Shown here in pieces: positions 35,745-44,518 of a DNA stretch of 64,000 nucleotides. How positions within the stretch are numbered: position 1 is the stretch's first letter; each line of letters starts with the position of its first letter. Below the pieces are notes generated by a model, which worked only from the letters and a program-made list of their open reading frames with translations, searched no databases and was not told the DNA's origin. The position numbers were made by a program, and so were the translations under genes. Origin of the DNA: VXYL01 sp965199875 (GTDB lineage Bacteria > Pseudomonadota > Gammaproteobacteria > Pseudomonadales > Azotimanducaceae); the NCBI GenBank assembly GCA_965199875.1, contig OZ241346.1:620001-684000 (forward strand), in the 5' to 3' direction.

Positions 35745-36475
35745 TGCCGATGCAGCGTACACCCGTTCGCGGCCAGCGGCGTCGCATCCGAACGCACCGC
35801 TGCCAGCGCCACGCCGTCGCCGACCGCAACGATGGCACCGACCTTGGCGTCGGCCGCCAGCACGTCGGCGCCAGGCGTCGGCGACCCGGTGTCGAACCGA
35901 TAGCTGCCGAGACGCTGCTTGACCCGGCCCCGGTGCTCCGCCCGGGCAACGACTTCCTGCCCCAGATAGCAGCCCTTGGAGAAGCTCACGGCGCCGGCGT
36001 CCGTCAAGCCGATCATCTGCGGCAGGTAGGCGCCGGCCAGCGCCGCTTCGACCACCACGAAGCGCGCCTCGGCGCAGGCCTTGGCGAAGCCCGCGTGCCC
36101 GGCATCGCCATCGGCTTCGAAGACCACGCCCCAGCCCGTCGGCGGCAAGGGCACGGCTTCGCCATCCGCCAGTGCGCAGAATCGCAGGCCCGTTCGAGAC
36201 CGGCTTAGCGTCGACTTGGAGAAGGGCAGGTATTTGGCCAGATTGGCAGCCAGATCGTCCGCCACCGTGTCGTGGACCAGCACCCGCACATGATGCCGGG
36301 CGCCAAACGCCCAGCCGCTGGCGACCACTCTGCCCTTGATGTCGCAGCAGGCCATCGGCAGCGCGCCGCCGGCGTCGAGGCGATCCAAGTCCGCGGTCAG
36401 GTAGCCCTGCAGGAAGGACGCCGCATCCGCGCCGCGGAAGTCCAGGCACGCGAGGAAGGCGGTGTTCTTCGACAT
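35741..36475 (-). CDS. ygfZ: Folate-dependent Fe-S/tRNA-modification protein YgfZ
   Basis: A 244-residue member of the YgfZ/GcvT-like family, which uses tetrahydrofolate to support some iron-sulfur enzymes such as MiaB in tRNA modification. The diagnostic motif KGCYLGQEVVAR is at about 167-178, following the GLTDAGAVSFS segment. The N-terminal half has FLQGYLTADLD and the CCDIKGRV segment that matches the folate-binding fold. It sits ten bases after hspQ and overlaps the lipoprotein gene. No ribosome site is obvious before the ATG. Confidence 0.9.
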   Translation of the reverse strand: MSKNTAFLACLDFRGADAASFLQGYLTADLDRLDAGGALPMACCDIKGRVVASGWAFGARHHVRVLVHDTVADDLAANLAKYLPFSKSTLSRSRTGLRFCALADGEAVPLPPTGWGVVFEADGDAGHAGFAKACAEARFVVVEAALAGAYLPQMIGLTDAGAVSFSKGCYLGQEVVARAEHRGRVKQRLGSYRFDTGSPTPGADVLAADAKVGAIVAVGDGVALAAVRSDATPLAANGCTLHRQ

Positions 36476-36484
36476 GGCGCGAAG

Positions 36485-36790
36485 TCAGTGCATCGGGTGC
36501 GGCCGATAGCCGCTGCCGTCGTAGCTGGCGAAGAACTGGCCAAGCAGCGGATGGCTGATCTGGCCGCCGCCGAGCCGCTCCAAGTGGCGCTCGGCAACGT
36601 AGGTGGTGTGGGACTGCCCGTCCACCAGAACGTGGTACCAGGGCTGCGTCTTCGGCGGCCGCGACAGCGCGACCTTGTCGTACCACTCCTCGGAAAGCGA
36701 AAAACGCGCGTCGACGTCGCAGACGGCGCCGCGATAGCCGAATCTGAGGTGCCGGACGATGTCGCCGACGTTGAACTTCGCGCTGTTCAC
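36485..36790 (-). CDS. hspQ: Heat shock protein HspQ
   Basis: A 101-residue protein of the HspQ/YccV family, known as a small heat-shock factor binding hemimethylated DNA in vitro and modulating Lon protease. The family hallmarks are KFNVGDIVRHLRFGYRGAV, QPWYHVLVDGQSHTTYVAE and LERLGGGQISHPLLGQFF. The ATG overlaps the riboflavin synthase stop by four bases. No sigma-32-type promoter is seen in front, and the coupling suggests co-expression with ribE. Confidence 0.92.
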   Translation of the reverse strand: MNSAKFNVGDIVRHLRFGYRGAVCDVDARFSLSEEWYDKVALSRPPKTQPWYHVLVDGQSHTTYVAERHLERLGGGQISHPLLGQFFASYDGSGYRPHPMH

Positions 36791-37452
36791 GCCGTCGCCG
36801 CAGCGTCCGCCGGCGCATCCGCCGGGATGGCGCGCCGTTCGGCAAGCAACTCCGGCAGCATGGCGCGGACGGTGTCCACCACCGCCTGGGTTTGCGCGTC
36901 CACCTCCAGGTTGACGCGGCAGCCGACGGCAATGCGGCCAAAGGTGGTGCGCGCCAAGGTCTCTGGAATCAGGCTGACGACGATCGCGGCGCGCTCGCGG
37001 TCGAGTTCCTGGATGGTGAGGCTGGCGCCGTTCAAGGCGACGAACCCCCTAGCCATCAAGTAGCGCGTCCACTCCCTCGGCACGGCAAGGGCGACGCGCT
37101 TCTGGCCGGCGCTGGCCTCTATCGCCGTCACCGTGGCGACGGTCGAAGTGTGTCCCGATAGCACATGCCCGCCTACTTCGTCGCCGACGCGGAACGAGCG
37201 CTCGACGTTGACCTCGGCGCCAGCGGCCAACTCGCCCAGGTTGGTGCGTTCCCGGGTGTCGCTGACCACCTCGAAGCGAACCACGCCGCCGTCCACGGCC
37301 ACCGCCGTCAAGCACGTGCCGTTGACGGCGACGGAAGCGCCGGGGCCAAGGTCCTCGGCAAGCTGGCCCAAGTCGATGTCCAGCGTGGTGATGCCGGCGC
37401 CCGACTCCACCCGGACCACGCCGCACACCCCCTGGACGATTCCGGTGAACAT
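36787..37452 (-). CDS. ribE: Riboflavin synthase alpha chain
   Basis: A 221-residue enzyme that dismutates two molecules of 6,7-dimethyl-8-ribityllumazine to riboflavin. It consists of two lumazine-binding repeats. The first begins MFTGIVQGVCGVVRVE and includes VAVNGTCLTAV. The second begins near GGHVLSGHTSTVATV and includes FVALNGASLTIQELD. The frame is open upstream to 37908, but MFTGIV is the invariant family start. The other riboflavin genes are not in the window; it is separated from them and coupled to hspQ instead. It begins 28 bases after the TPR gene. Confidence 0.94.
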   Translation of the reverse strand: MFTGIVQGVCGVVRVESGAGITTLDIDLGQLAEDLGPGASVAVNGTCLTAVAVDGGVVRFEVVSDTRERTNLGELAAGAEVNVERSFRVGDEVGGHVLSGHTSTVATVTAIEASAGQKRVALAVPREWTRYLMARGFVALNGASLTIQELDRERAAIVVSLIPETLARTTFGRIAVGCRVNLEVDAQTQAVVDTVRAMLPELLAERRAIPADAPADAAATA

Positions 37453-37480
37453 GGCCGGCGACACCGCGCCTCGGCAAAGG

Positions 37481-38854
37481 CTAGCGGCTGTCGAGTTCGT
37501 CCAAGCGCTTGCGTTCGTTGGCGATGTAGCTGAGCCACTGCCTGGCGCTGCGTTCCTCGGTGCGCGCCTCGGCCTCGCGGGCTTCGCGCCGAACTTCGAC
37601 GAAGGTGTCCCGAGCGGCGTTGAGTTCGTGCATGTTGAACTGGCAGACGCCGAGGGTGATCCTCGTCGCCAGTTCGTTCCGAACGCCCTTGTCCAAGGCC
37701 TTTTCGGCGGCGGCGCTGCACTCCTTGGGCTGGTCCTTCTGCTGGTACAGCAGGGACAGGTTGTCGTAGGTGCTGCCGTCCTCGGCCAGTTCGGCGGCTT
37801 CTTCGTAGACCGGAATCGCCTTGTCGATGTCCTTGCCCACCTGGTAGGCCTGGCCCAGCATCTGCATGGCGGTGGCCGTGCGCTCCACGACCTCTTCGTC
37901 GAAGCCAAGCTGCAAGTACTTGGAAGCCCGGTTGGGCAGGTCCGCGTTCAGCAGCAGGCCGGTGTAGGTGCGGATGTCCGAGTCCATTTCGAGGAAGCCC
38001 GCGGTGTGGGCGGCTTCCATGGTCCACAGCTGCTTGTCGTACTGCTCGGTTTCGCCGTACACGGAGGCCAGGTTCACCCAGTACATGCGCTTGGGAAAGT
38101 CGCGCACGAGGACTTCCAGCACTTCCGTCACCTTGGGCCAGTTCTCTTCCTCGAAGTACAGGTATTGCAGCATCTGCCACCACTGTTCGCGCACCAGCAA
38201 GCCGCGCGCCCGGGACATCGCCACCACCAGTTCCAAGCGCTCGATGGCCTTGTCGAAGTTCTTCATCTGGTAGTAGACCTGCGCCACGTAGAAGTGGGCG
38301 TCGGGGCCTGGGCACTCGCTCTTGGCCATCCACACGTCCATCGTGTCGAGGGCCTTCTGGAACCACTCCTGGGCGCGCGCTTCCTGGCCGGCCTCCTGGA
38401 AGTCGTTGGCTTCGGTGAAGTACAGCTTGGAGAGCTGGTTCAAGGTGGTGAGTTCCATTCCCTCGGCGATGTCGGGCATCTGCGCCAGCACCTGTTCGTA
38501 CTGGTAGATGGTCTTCTCGACGTCGTCCAGCTCGTAGTAGGCGTAGGCCAGCATGTTGTGGATCTGCGCCCGCTCGTTGCCGTTGTAGCGGCGGATCCGC
38601 TCGGCCATGTTCTCCAAGAGCTCGATGGCCTCGGCAAACTGATCGGCATCGACGAACTCCTGCACCTTGCCCAGGCGGTTGGCCGTGTCCAGGTTGACGT
38701 GGGGAATGGTGCGCGGCTTCTTCTTGGCCGTCGGCTCTGGGCACACCAGCGGATACTGGGACTGGGCGTGGGCCGCGCCGCCGGCGGCCAACGCCGCGCC
38801 CAGGACGACCGCCGCCAGCGAGCGCAGGACGGCGCGGGTGGATTGCTTGTACAC
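37481..38854 (-). CDS. Exported TPR-repeat protein of the TonB2-type system
   Basis: A 457-residue protein starting with a GTG and a signal peptide (LRSLAAVVLGAALAAGGAAHA, cleavage after AHA). The mature chain is built of helical tetratricopeptide-like repeats, for example AQIHNMLAYAYYELDDVEKT, FYVAQVYYQMKNFDKAIERL and YDNLSLLYQQKDQPKE. A periplasmic TPR protein at the end of TtpC-ExbB-ExbD-TonB clusters is common in marine gammaproteobacteria and is thought to support the transducer. The start follows the tonB stop by 11 bases. The longer upstream frame is a shadow of tonB. Confidence 0.83.
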   Translation of the reverse strand: MYKQSTRAVLRSLAAVVLGAALAAGGAAHAQSQYPLVCPEPTAKKKPRTIPHVNLDTANRLGKVQEFVDADQFAEAIELLENMAERIRRYNGNERAQIHNMLAYAYYELDDVEKTIYQYEQVLAQMPDIAEGMELTTLNQLSKLYFTEANDFQEAGQEARAQEWFQKALDTMDVWMAKSECPGPDAHFYVAQVYYQMKNFDKAIERLELVVAMSRARGLLVREQWWQMLQYLYFEEENWPKVTEVLEVLVRDFPKRMYWVNLASVYGETEQYDKQLWTMEAAHTAGFLEMDSDIRTYTGLLLNADLPNRASKYLQLGFDEEVVERTATAMQMLGQAYQVGKDIDKAIPVYEEAAELAEDGSTYDNLSLLYQQKDQPKECSAAAEKALDKGVRNELATRITLGVCQFNMHELNAARDTFVEVRREAREAEARTEERSARQWLSYIANERKRLDELDSR

Positions 38855-38865
38855 GGCAGCCGGCC

Positions 38866-39468
38866 CTAGGTGTCCGAGAGCTCGAACTTGATGAGGTTGG
38901 TCACCCCCGCCACCTCGATGGGTTCGCCGTTGACGACCTTCGGCTTGTACTTGAACTTCAGCGCCGCGTTGATGGCCGCGCGGTCGAAGATGCCCGGCGG
39001 ACTGGCTTCGATCACCTCCGGGTCGCGCACCGAGCCGGTCTTGGTGACGATGAACTGCAACACCACGTAGCCCTCGATGCCCCGGCTCTGCGCCCGGCGC
39101 GGATAGATGGGCAGAACCTTGACGATGGGCAGATACTCGCCGTCGTTGCTGAAGCCGCCGGTACCGGACAGGTCCACGTCCACGTCGACATCCACCATGC
39201 CGATTTCGACACCGACGCTGACATCGTTGTTGAAGTTGGTCGGCGGCAGGTTCGGTGGCGGCTCGTCCGGCGGCGGCGGCGGCTTGGGCTTGCGGATCTT
39301 GACTTCGAGTTCCTGATCCTCCTGCACGCGCACGAACTCGACGATGTGGCCTCTGATGCCGCTGTCCGTCGCGGCGTCCGGATTGGCGATGATCGATCGC
39401 ATCAGCCACAGCAGGGCAAACGTGATGACGGCGCCAAGGACGACGCCGAGAACGTATCGCTGAATCAT
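38866..39468 (-). CDS. tonB: Energy transducer TonB (TonB2 type)
   Basis: A 200-residue periplasm-spanning protein that transmits proton-motive force from ExbB/ExbD to outer-membrane receptors. An N-terminal membrane helix (VLGVVLGAVITFALLWLM) is followed by a short proline-rich stretch (KPKPPPPPDEPPPNLPPT), an acidic VDVDVDVDL segment and the C-terminal domain (LPIYPRRAQSRGIEGYVVLQ, with the usual YP and R-G-x-EG). The short proline arm matches TonB2-type rather than E. coli TonB. The ATG at 39468 has an AAGGAGG site; the upstream 28 in-frame codons are not needed. Confidence 0.92.
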   Translation of the reverse strand: MIQRYVLGVVLGAVITFALLWLMRSIIANPDAATDSGIRGHIVEFVRVQEDQELEVKIRKPKPPPPPDEPPPNLPPTNFNNDVSVGVEIGMVDVDVDVDLSGTGGFSNDGEYLPIVKVLPIYPRRAQSRGIEGYVVLQFIVTKTGSVRDPEVIEASPPGIFDRAAINAALKFKYKPKVVNGEPIEVAGVTNLIKFELSDT

Positions 39469-39523
39469 GCTGCCTCCTTTCGTTGACTTCGGGCTCGTTG
39501 ACTTTGGGCTTGCTTCAGCCGCG

Positions 39524-39943
39524 CTAGGTGGTCTCCAGCGTGGAGACCGCAACTTCGGTCAGGCCGACGCTGCGGGCGGCGTCGAGCACCGCCTTCAGCT
39601 TGTCGTACTTGGCATCGCGGTCGGCCTGGATGATGAGCCCGCCCTTGGGGTTTTCGGTGTGCAGCCGCTCGATCATGGCGCCCACGGCTGCCGGATCGAC
39701 GCGGCGCTTGTCGATCCAGATCTCGCCGGCGGCGTTGATGGCAATCAGCACGCTGACCGTCGGCTTCTTGACTTGCGTCTTCGCCTCCGGACGGAGCACG
39801 TCGGTGCCGGGCTGCTTGATGAACGTCGCCGTGACGATGAAGAAGATGAGCATGATGAAGACGACGTCCAGCATCGGCGTCAAGTTGATGTCGGCGTCGT
39901 CGTCGCGGCCGCCGAAACGGCCGCCTACCTTAACTGCTGCCAT
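39524..39943 (-). CDS. exbD: ExbD/TolR biopolymer transport protein
   Basis: A 139-residue stator subunit with one membrane helix (MLDVVFIMLIFFIVTATFIK, about 24-43). D26 in NLTPMLDVVF is the conserved proton-carrying aspartate. The periplasmic domain ends QADRDAKYDKLKAVLDAAR, the usual ExbD/TolR fold. It lies between exbB and tonB in a TonB2-type operon. GGAG lies about eleven bases before the ATG. Confidence 0.94.
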   Translation of the reverse strand: MAAVKVGGRFGGRDDDADINLTPMLDVVFIMLIFFIVTATFIKQPGTDVLRPEAKTQVKKPTVSVLIAINAAGEIWIDKRRVDPAAVGAMIERLHTENPKGGLIIQADRDAKYDKLKAVLDAARSVGLTEVAVSTLETT

Positions 39944-40019
39944 GGGTCTCGCGTCTCCTTCACCTTGGCCGCTGGCGAGTCTTCGGCTCGCCGCCGCACT
40001 CAGGCGCTTTTATGCGCCG

Positions 40020-40538
40020 TTAGTGGTCCATCGTCAAGTGGTCCTGAACCAGCTCCGTCTCGTAGAGGATCTTGCGGCGCAGGAACGTCGTGCCGAAGAT
40101 CCCCGACAGCGAGGCGATCATGCCGCACATCGTCGGAATCGTCGCCTGGGAGACGCCGGCCGCCATCGAGCGCGCATTGCCGCCCTGGGTGGCCATGGCG
40201 TCGAACACCGTGATCATGCCGGTGACCGTGCCCAGGAGCCCGAGCAGCGGGCACAGCGCCACGCAGGTGAGGATGATGGCGAAGCTGCCGTTGATGCGCT
40301 CGCTGGCCTGGGAGACCAGCGCCGCGCGGATGGCGTGGGCGGACCAGGACTTGCGCTCGTCGCGCTCCTCCCACAGTTCCGTGATTTCCCGCACCATCCG
40401 CTTGTGCTCGCTTTGGAAGTACCAGAAGCGCTCGAACATCAGCGACCACATCAGAAACGTCGTCAGCGCGATCAGGTAGAGCACGTCGCCGCCCTGGTGG
40501 AAGAACGCCGACAGGGCGATGTAGATGTCGTAGATCAT
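40020..40538 (-). CDS. exbB: ExbB/TolQ-type proton channel (short form)
   Basis: A 172-residue MotA/TolQ/ExbB membrane protein with three hydrophobic segments: near the N-terminus (VLYLIALTTFLMWSLMF), around ILTCVALCPLLGLLGTVTGM, and SQATIPTMCGMIASLSGIFG. It is the compact ExbB2 version that works with the long TtpC paralogue. The gene starts eight bases after the ttpC stop and ends 76 bases before exbD. Confidence 0.92.
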   Translation of the reverse strand: MIYDIYIALSAFFHQGGDVLYLIALTTFLMWSLMFERFWYFQSEHKRMVREITELWEERDERKSWSAHAIRAALVSQASERINGSFAIILTCVALCPLLGLLGTVTGMITVFDAMATQGGNARSMAAGVSQATIPTMCGMIASLSGIFGTTFLRRKILYETELVQDHLTMDH

Positions 40539-40545
40539 CGCCTTG

Positions 40546-42009
40546 CTAGTCGAGCGGCCGCCCGGATTCCTCGGCGTGCAGCGCCACGATGCCCTCGGAC
40601 TGCTCCTCCAGGACGTGGATGATCGACCGGCTGCGGGTGTTCACCAGGGCGTGCCCCAGCGTCGTGGGAATGGCCACGCAGAGGCCCAGCACGGTGGTCA
40701 TCAAGGCGGTGGAAATGCCGCTCGCCATCGTCTTCGGATCCCCGGCGCCGAACAGCGTGATGGACTGGAACGTCTCGATCATGCCGATCACCGTGCCCAG
40801 AAGGCCCATCAGCGGCGCGACGATGGAGATCACCTGGATGATGTTGATGAAGCGGGTCAGCGACGGCATCTCGGAGAGAATCGCCTCGCCGAGCTTCAAG
40901 GCAAGGGTCTCGGTGTCGATCTCCTTGTTGTCGTGGTAGACCTTGATGACGCGGCCCAGCGGATTGCCCTCGTTGGGGGCTTCGGGCTGGTTCTGCTGCC
41001 CCTTCACCCGACTGGCGACCAAGTTGAGCGTGATCAGCCGCTCGATGGTCAGCAGCACGCCGACGATGCCCACCAGGATGATGATCGAACCCATGTAGCC
41101 GCCCTGTCCGGTGCAGAACGGCATCCAGCAGTGGCCGGTGGTGTAGCCGCCGAAGGGCGTGCCCACCATCTCGCCCAACGTGGCCTTCTGGATCAGCAGC
41201 GAGGTCAGCGAACCGCGGGTGGGGTCGATGGCGAAGGCCACCAGTTCGCCCGGTTCCGAGTTCACCAGGTCCTCCGCGGTGCTGGCGAACTGCGCCTCCG
41301 GCTGTCGGCCCAGTTCCACCAGCGTCTGCAGGTTCAGGTCGTAGTTGACGTAGCCGTCTTCGCCGACGATGGCGAAGGAGCCGACGCGAACCAGGTCCGC
41401 CTCCACCTGGGCGCCGTGCAGCATGTTGACGGTGCTCCTGAAGCGCGTCACCCGGCCCGACTCGGTCATCTCCCGCTGCAGCTCGAACCACAGCTGCTCC
41501 ATCTCGTGGATGGTGGCCAGCTGGGTGGACTTGCCCATCTTCGCCGCCAGCTGGCTCAGCCACTCGCCGCGGTTGGGGAACTCGGCGCTGATCAGCGAGT
41601 CGTGGAACTTGCCTCGGGTGTCGCCAGCCACCTGCTGCAGCACCCCGAACAGTTCGCGCAGGCTGCCGAGGCGCTTGTCGTACTGCTCCTGCATCTGGCC
41701 GATGCGCCGCTCGTTCTCTTCGTACTGGGTCTCGAGGCGCTCGCCGCGCTGTTCCTGGCGGCGTTTCTCGGCCTTGGCGTCGGCAAGCAGCTTGGCTTGC
41801 TGATCCTTGCGCTCTCGGAACTCCGCCTCGCGGCGAAGGTGCTCGCGGCTTTCCACGACGCGGCGCTCTTCGACGTTCTTCAGCAGCTCGTCCAAGGAGT
41901 TGGCCTCGACCACTTCGAGGTCGTCGGCGGCGTCCGGCTCTTGCGCCCAGCCGCAAGTGGCAAAGCCCAGGAGGGCGGCGCCAAGGGCGATTCTTGTCGT
42001 TGCGTTCAT
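40546..42009 (-). CDS. ttpC: TtpC-like long MotA/TolQ/ExbB protein
   Basis: A 487-residue protein with a signal peptide (ALGAALLGFATCGWA), a charged coiled-coil region (about 30-135, rich in Glu/Arg) and a periplasmic domain. The C-terminal third is an ExbB-type channel domain (VISIVAPLMGLLGTVIGMIETF and ISTALMTTVLGLCVAIPTTL). This matches TtpC, the extra component of the Vibrio TonB2 system that is needed for siderophore uptake there. It is preceded by the DUF3450 gene (3-base gap) and followed by exbB, exbD and tonB. Substrates are unknown because no TonB-dependent receptor is in the window. Confidence 0.9.
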   Translation of the reverse strand: MNATTRIALGAALLGFATCGWAQEPDAADDLEVVEANSLDELLKNVEERRVVESREHLRREAEFRERKDQQAKLLADAKAEKRRQEQRGERLETQYEENERRIGQMQEQYDKRLGSLRELFGVLQQVAGDTRGKFHDSLISAEFPNRGEWLSQLAAKMGKSTQLATIHEMEQLWFELQREMTESGRVTRFRSTVNMLHGAQVEADLVRVGSFAIVGEDGYVNYDLNLQTLVELGRQPEAQFASTAEDLVNSEPGELVAFAIDPTRGSLTSLLIQKATLGEMVGTPFGGYTTGHCWMPFCTGQGGYMGSIIILVGIVGVLLTIERLITLNLVASRVKGQQNQPEAPNEGNPLGRVIKVYHDNKEIDTETLALKLGEAILSEMPSLTRFINIIQVISIVAPLMGLLGTVIGMIETFQSITLFGAGDPKTMASGISTALMTTVLGLCVAIPTTLGHALVNTRSRSIIHVLEEQSEGIVALHAEESGRPLD

Positions 42010-42012
42010 GGC

Positions 42013-42792
42013 TTAGTCCTCCACCCTGACGGGCATGGGCAGCAGATTGGCGGTCGCCTGCCGGCGCGCCATGCGGATGCCGTTGCGCACCGTGGCCTGG
42101 TAGGCGTCGTCCAGGAACTCCCAGCGCTTGGCGTCTTCGTTCCAGTAGCCGGTTTCCAGGCCATCGCTGGTCTGGAAGACCAAGGCCACGCGGCCAACCA
42201 GAAGGATGTCCGCGACGCGTGCCTCGCCCTCGATCTCGATCTGGCCGGTGTAGGCGTCGATGGCGCGACCGTAGTCGTTTTCGATCTGGAAGGCGTTGAG
42301 CACCTGGCTGAACTGCTCCGAGACCGCGACATCCGGCCGGTCGAGGATTTCGCGCAGCCGCTCCACCCGCTGCCGACGTTCGTCCAGCAGGAAGGGCATG
42401 TCGTTCTCGACGAACTGCTCCAAGGCGGTGACCATGCGGTGCATCAGCGGCGTCACCTGGCGCTGGACGCCGGTGATCTTGTCCATGTTGGTGGAGATCT
42501 CGCTCATCTCGCGCTCTTGGCCGGCGATCTGCCGTTCCAGCTGGCGGTTGTAGACGCGCAGCCCTTCGATCTCCTTCAGCACCTGCTTGTACTCGCCGTA
42601 GAGCTTGTCGGCTTCGTCGGAGAGAGCGTCCACCTTGGCCTGGGACTCCCCGGCCTGGAGATTGATGCGCTCCGCCACCGCGAAGATGTCCGACAGCGTT
42701 GCGGCGCCGACGCTGGGGACGAGCAGCCCCAGGACGACGGCAGCTGCCAGTACCTTGAGGTGCGCGAGCCTCTTCGTTGCGCTGTGTTTCAT
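42013..42792 (-). CDS. DUF3450 exported coiled-coil protein
   Basis: A 259-residue exported protein, with signal peptide LKVLAAAVVLGLLVPSVGA. Long alpha-helical coiled coils follow (about 35-110, including QVLKEIEGLRVYNRQLERQI). The C-terminal region contains DILLVGRVALVFQTSDGLETGYW. This is the DUF3450 family, regularly found first in TtpC-ExbB-ExbD-TonB-TPR operons, as here, where it probably interacts with TtpC in the periplasm. An AGGAAGG ribosome site precedes the ATG. A consensus TTGACA lies about 80 bases upstream. Confidence 0.88.
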   Translation of the reverse strand: MKHSATKRLAHLKVLAAAVVLGLLVPSVGAATLSDIFAVAERINLQAGESQAKVDALSDEADKLYGEYKQVLKEIEGLRVYNRQLERQIAGQEREMSEISTNMDKITGVQRQVTPLMHRMVTALEQFVENDMPFLLDERRQRVERLREILDRPDVAVSEQFSQVLNAFQIENDYGRAIDAYTGQIEIEGEARVADILLVGRVALVFQTSDGLETGYWNEDAKRWEFLDDAYQATVRNGIRMARRQATANLLPMPVRVED

Positions 42793-42851
42793 AAGCCTTC
42801 CTGCATCGGTTCTAGTGCCGAGGAATCCCCACCCCTCGGTTGGTCGCTTGA

Positions 42852-42880
42852 AGCATCAACAACCGTTTGGGCGTTGTCAA
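42852..42880 (-). promoter_or_regulatory. Candidate promoter of the TonB2-type operon
   Basis: On the minus strand a perfect TTGACA (42880-42875) is followed after 17 bases by GATGCT, a weak -10 with three matches. Transcription would begin near 42845, about 50 bases before the DUF3450 gene. The -35 overlaps a small palindrome, GTTGTCAAC, which could bind a repressor. No classical Fur box is visible in 42793-42960. Confidence 0.4.
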
Positions 42881-42960
42881 CATGGAAATCGCACTCATTG
42901 CAGGGACGTGCCGCTCGGCAGGACCTGCGCCGTTTGCGCCCTTTGGCCACCCATCGTCCT

Positions 42961-43647
42961 TCAGCCGAGGTGCCCGGCGAACAGCTCCAAGGTGCGCTGC
43001 CGGGCCAGGCGCGAGGCGTCCTCGTCGTAGCTGGCGCGGTGATCGCAGTTGAAGCCGTGGTCGGCGTCGTAGACATGCACCGGCACCTCGGGCAGCGCCC
43101 GCTTGACGCGCTCGACGTCGGTCAGCGGGATGTGCGCGTCCAAGCTGCCGAAGTGCATGATCGTCGGGCACCTGGGCGTGTTCTCGGCGCTCGCGTCGTC
43201 GCCCACCACGTTGGCGATGCCGCCGCCGTAGTAGGCCGAGGCGCAGGCCAGGCCGTCCACCCGGCAGGATGCCAGGTACGCCATGAGGCCGCCGAAGCAG
43301 TAGCCGACGATGCCCACGGCGCCGTACTTCGAGGCTTCCTCGACGGTCGCTTGCAAGTCGCGCAGCGCATCCTCCTGGGCAAGGCCGTCGAAGGCCAGCG
43401 CCCTGCCCCGCTGCATGCCGTCGGCGTCGTAGCCGAGCTCGACACCCCGCTGCACGCGGTCGAACAGCGCCGGCGCCAGTGCCGCGTAGCCGTCGGCGGC
43501 GAAGCCGTCGGCCACCTCGCGAATATGCGCGTTGACGCCGAAAATCTCCTGCACGACCACCACCGCGCCCTTGGGCGCGTCCGCTGGCAGCGCTTCGTAG
43601 ATGCCGAAGGCGTAGCCGTCGGCGGCGCGCAGTTGTCTCAAGCCCAT
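42961..43647 (-). CDS. Dienelactone hydrolase family protein
   Basis: A 228-residue alpha/beta hydrolase. The nucleophile is C117 in GYCFGG, with D170 (GSLDAHIP) and H197 (DADHGFN) completing the triad and E34 (VVQEIFGVN) as in true dienelactone hydrolases. These enzymes open dienelactones in chlorocatechol or protoanemonin pathways, but many family members act on other esters, and no catechol genes lie nearby. I chose the ATG at 43647 over that at 43683 because GGAGGAACG stands directly in front. It is transcribed divergently from phoB. Confidence 0.87.
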   Translation of the reverse strand: MGLRQLRAADGYAFGIYEALPADAPKGAVVVVQEIFGVNAHIREVADGFAADGYAALAPALFDRVQRGVELGYDADGMQRGRALAFDGLAQEDALRDLQATVEEASKYGAVGIVGYCFGGLMAYLASCRVDGLACASAYYGGGIANVVGDDASAENTPRCPTIMHFGSLDAHIPLTDVERVKRALPEVPVHVYDADHGFNCDHRASYDEDASRLARQRTLELFAGHLG

Positions 43648-43767
43648 CGTTCCTCCGTCGTGCAATGATGCTGGTGCGCGCAAGCGTAATCCCTCTGCGG
43701 CGGCATCATCAAACGGTCACAATCTGCGCCATACTAGCGCCAACCGGGCAACTCGGACGGGACCACG

Positions 43768-44475
43768 ATGCGGTCGAACACCCTGCTCCTGGTCGAAGAC
43801 GAAACGGACATCCGCGAGATGCTCACGTTCTCTTTGGAACGCGTGGGCTTCCAGGTCGTCGCCGCGGAAACCGCCGAGCAGGCATTGCAGCTCCTGCACG
43901 GCAAACTGCCGGACCTGGTGATCATCGACTGGATGCTGCCCGGCATGAGCGGCGTGGAACTGGCGCGGCGGCTGCGCCGGGAAGCGATCACCAGCGACTT
44001 GCCGCTGCTGATGCTGACCGCGCGCGGGGAAGAATCCGACAAGCTCAAGGGCTTCGACGTCGGCATCGACGACTACGTCACCAAGCCGTTCTCGCCCCGG
44101 GAACTCGTCGCCCGCATCAAGGCGCTGCTGCGGCGCAGCGGCGAACCCGAAGACGGCGTGATCGCCTGCGGCTGCCTGAGTCTGGACCTGCGCGGCCACC
44201 ACGTCCGAGTGGGCGACGAGCGGGTCCACGTCGCGCCCACCGAGTTCCGCCTGCTGGAGCTGCTGATGCGCCATCCCAATCGCGCCTTCGACCGCGCCCA
44301 GCTGCTCGATCGGGTGTGGGGGCGCAACGTCTACGTCGAAGAGCGCACCGTCGACGTCCACGTGCTGCGTCTGCGCAAGGCGCTGACGCCCTTCGGCCTC
44401 GGCAAGGCCGTGGAGACCGTGCGCGGCATCGGCTACCGGCTGTCTCCGCAACTGGCGGCCAGCCAGCCCACCTAG
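43768..44475 (+). CDS. phoB: Phosphate regulon response regulator PhoB
   Basis: A 235-residue OmpR/PhoB-family transcription factor. The receiver has phosphoacceptor D54 (IIDWMLPGMSG), T84 and K106. The C-terminal winged helix shows VAPTEFRLLELLMRHPNRAF and EERTVDVHVLRLRKAL. These match PhoB more closely than other OmpR-type regulators, and the phoR gene follows after 43 bases. When phosphorylated it activates phosphate-scavenging genes. A degenerate PHO-box-like half site is present upstream but is not convincing. Confidence 0.92.
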   Translation: MRSNTLLLVEDETDIREMLTFSLERVGFQVVAAETAEQALQLLHGKLPDLVIIDWMLPGMSGVELARRLRREAITSDLPLLMLTARGEESDKLKGFDVGIDDYVTKPFSPRELVARIKALLRRSGEPEDGVIACGCLSLDLRGHHVRVGDERVHVAPTEFRLLELLMRHPNRAFDRAQLLDRVWGRNVYVEERTVDVHVLRLRKALTPFGLGKAVETVRGIGYRLSPQLAASQPT

Positions 44476-44518
44476 GCTGCGCGACGGCCCACTGGCTGGT
44501 TCGCGCCGGGCAGCCGCC

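Noticed and set aside
43713..43729. A PHO-box-like sequence before phoB (CGGTCAC-AAT-CTGCGCC).
   Set aside because: The second half is poor and the spacer is three rather than four bases, so autoregulation by PhoB is not supported from this alone.
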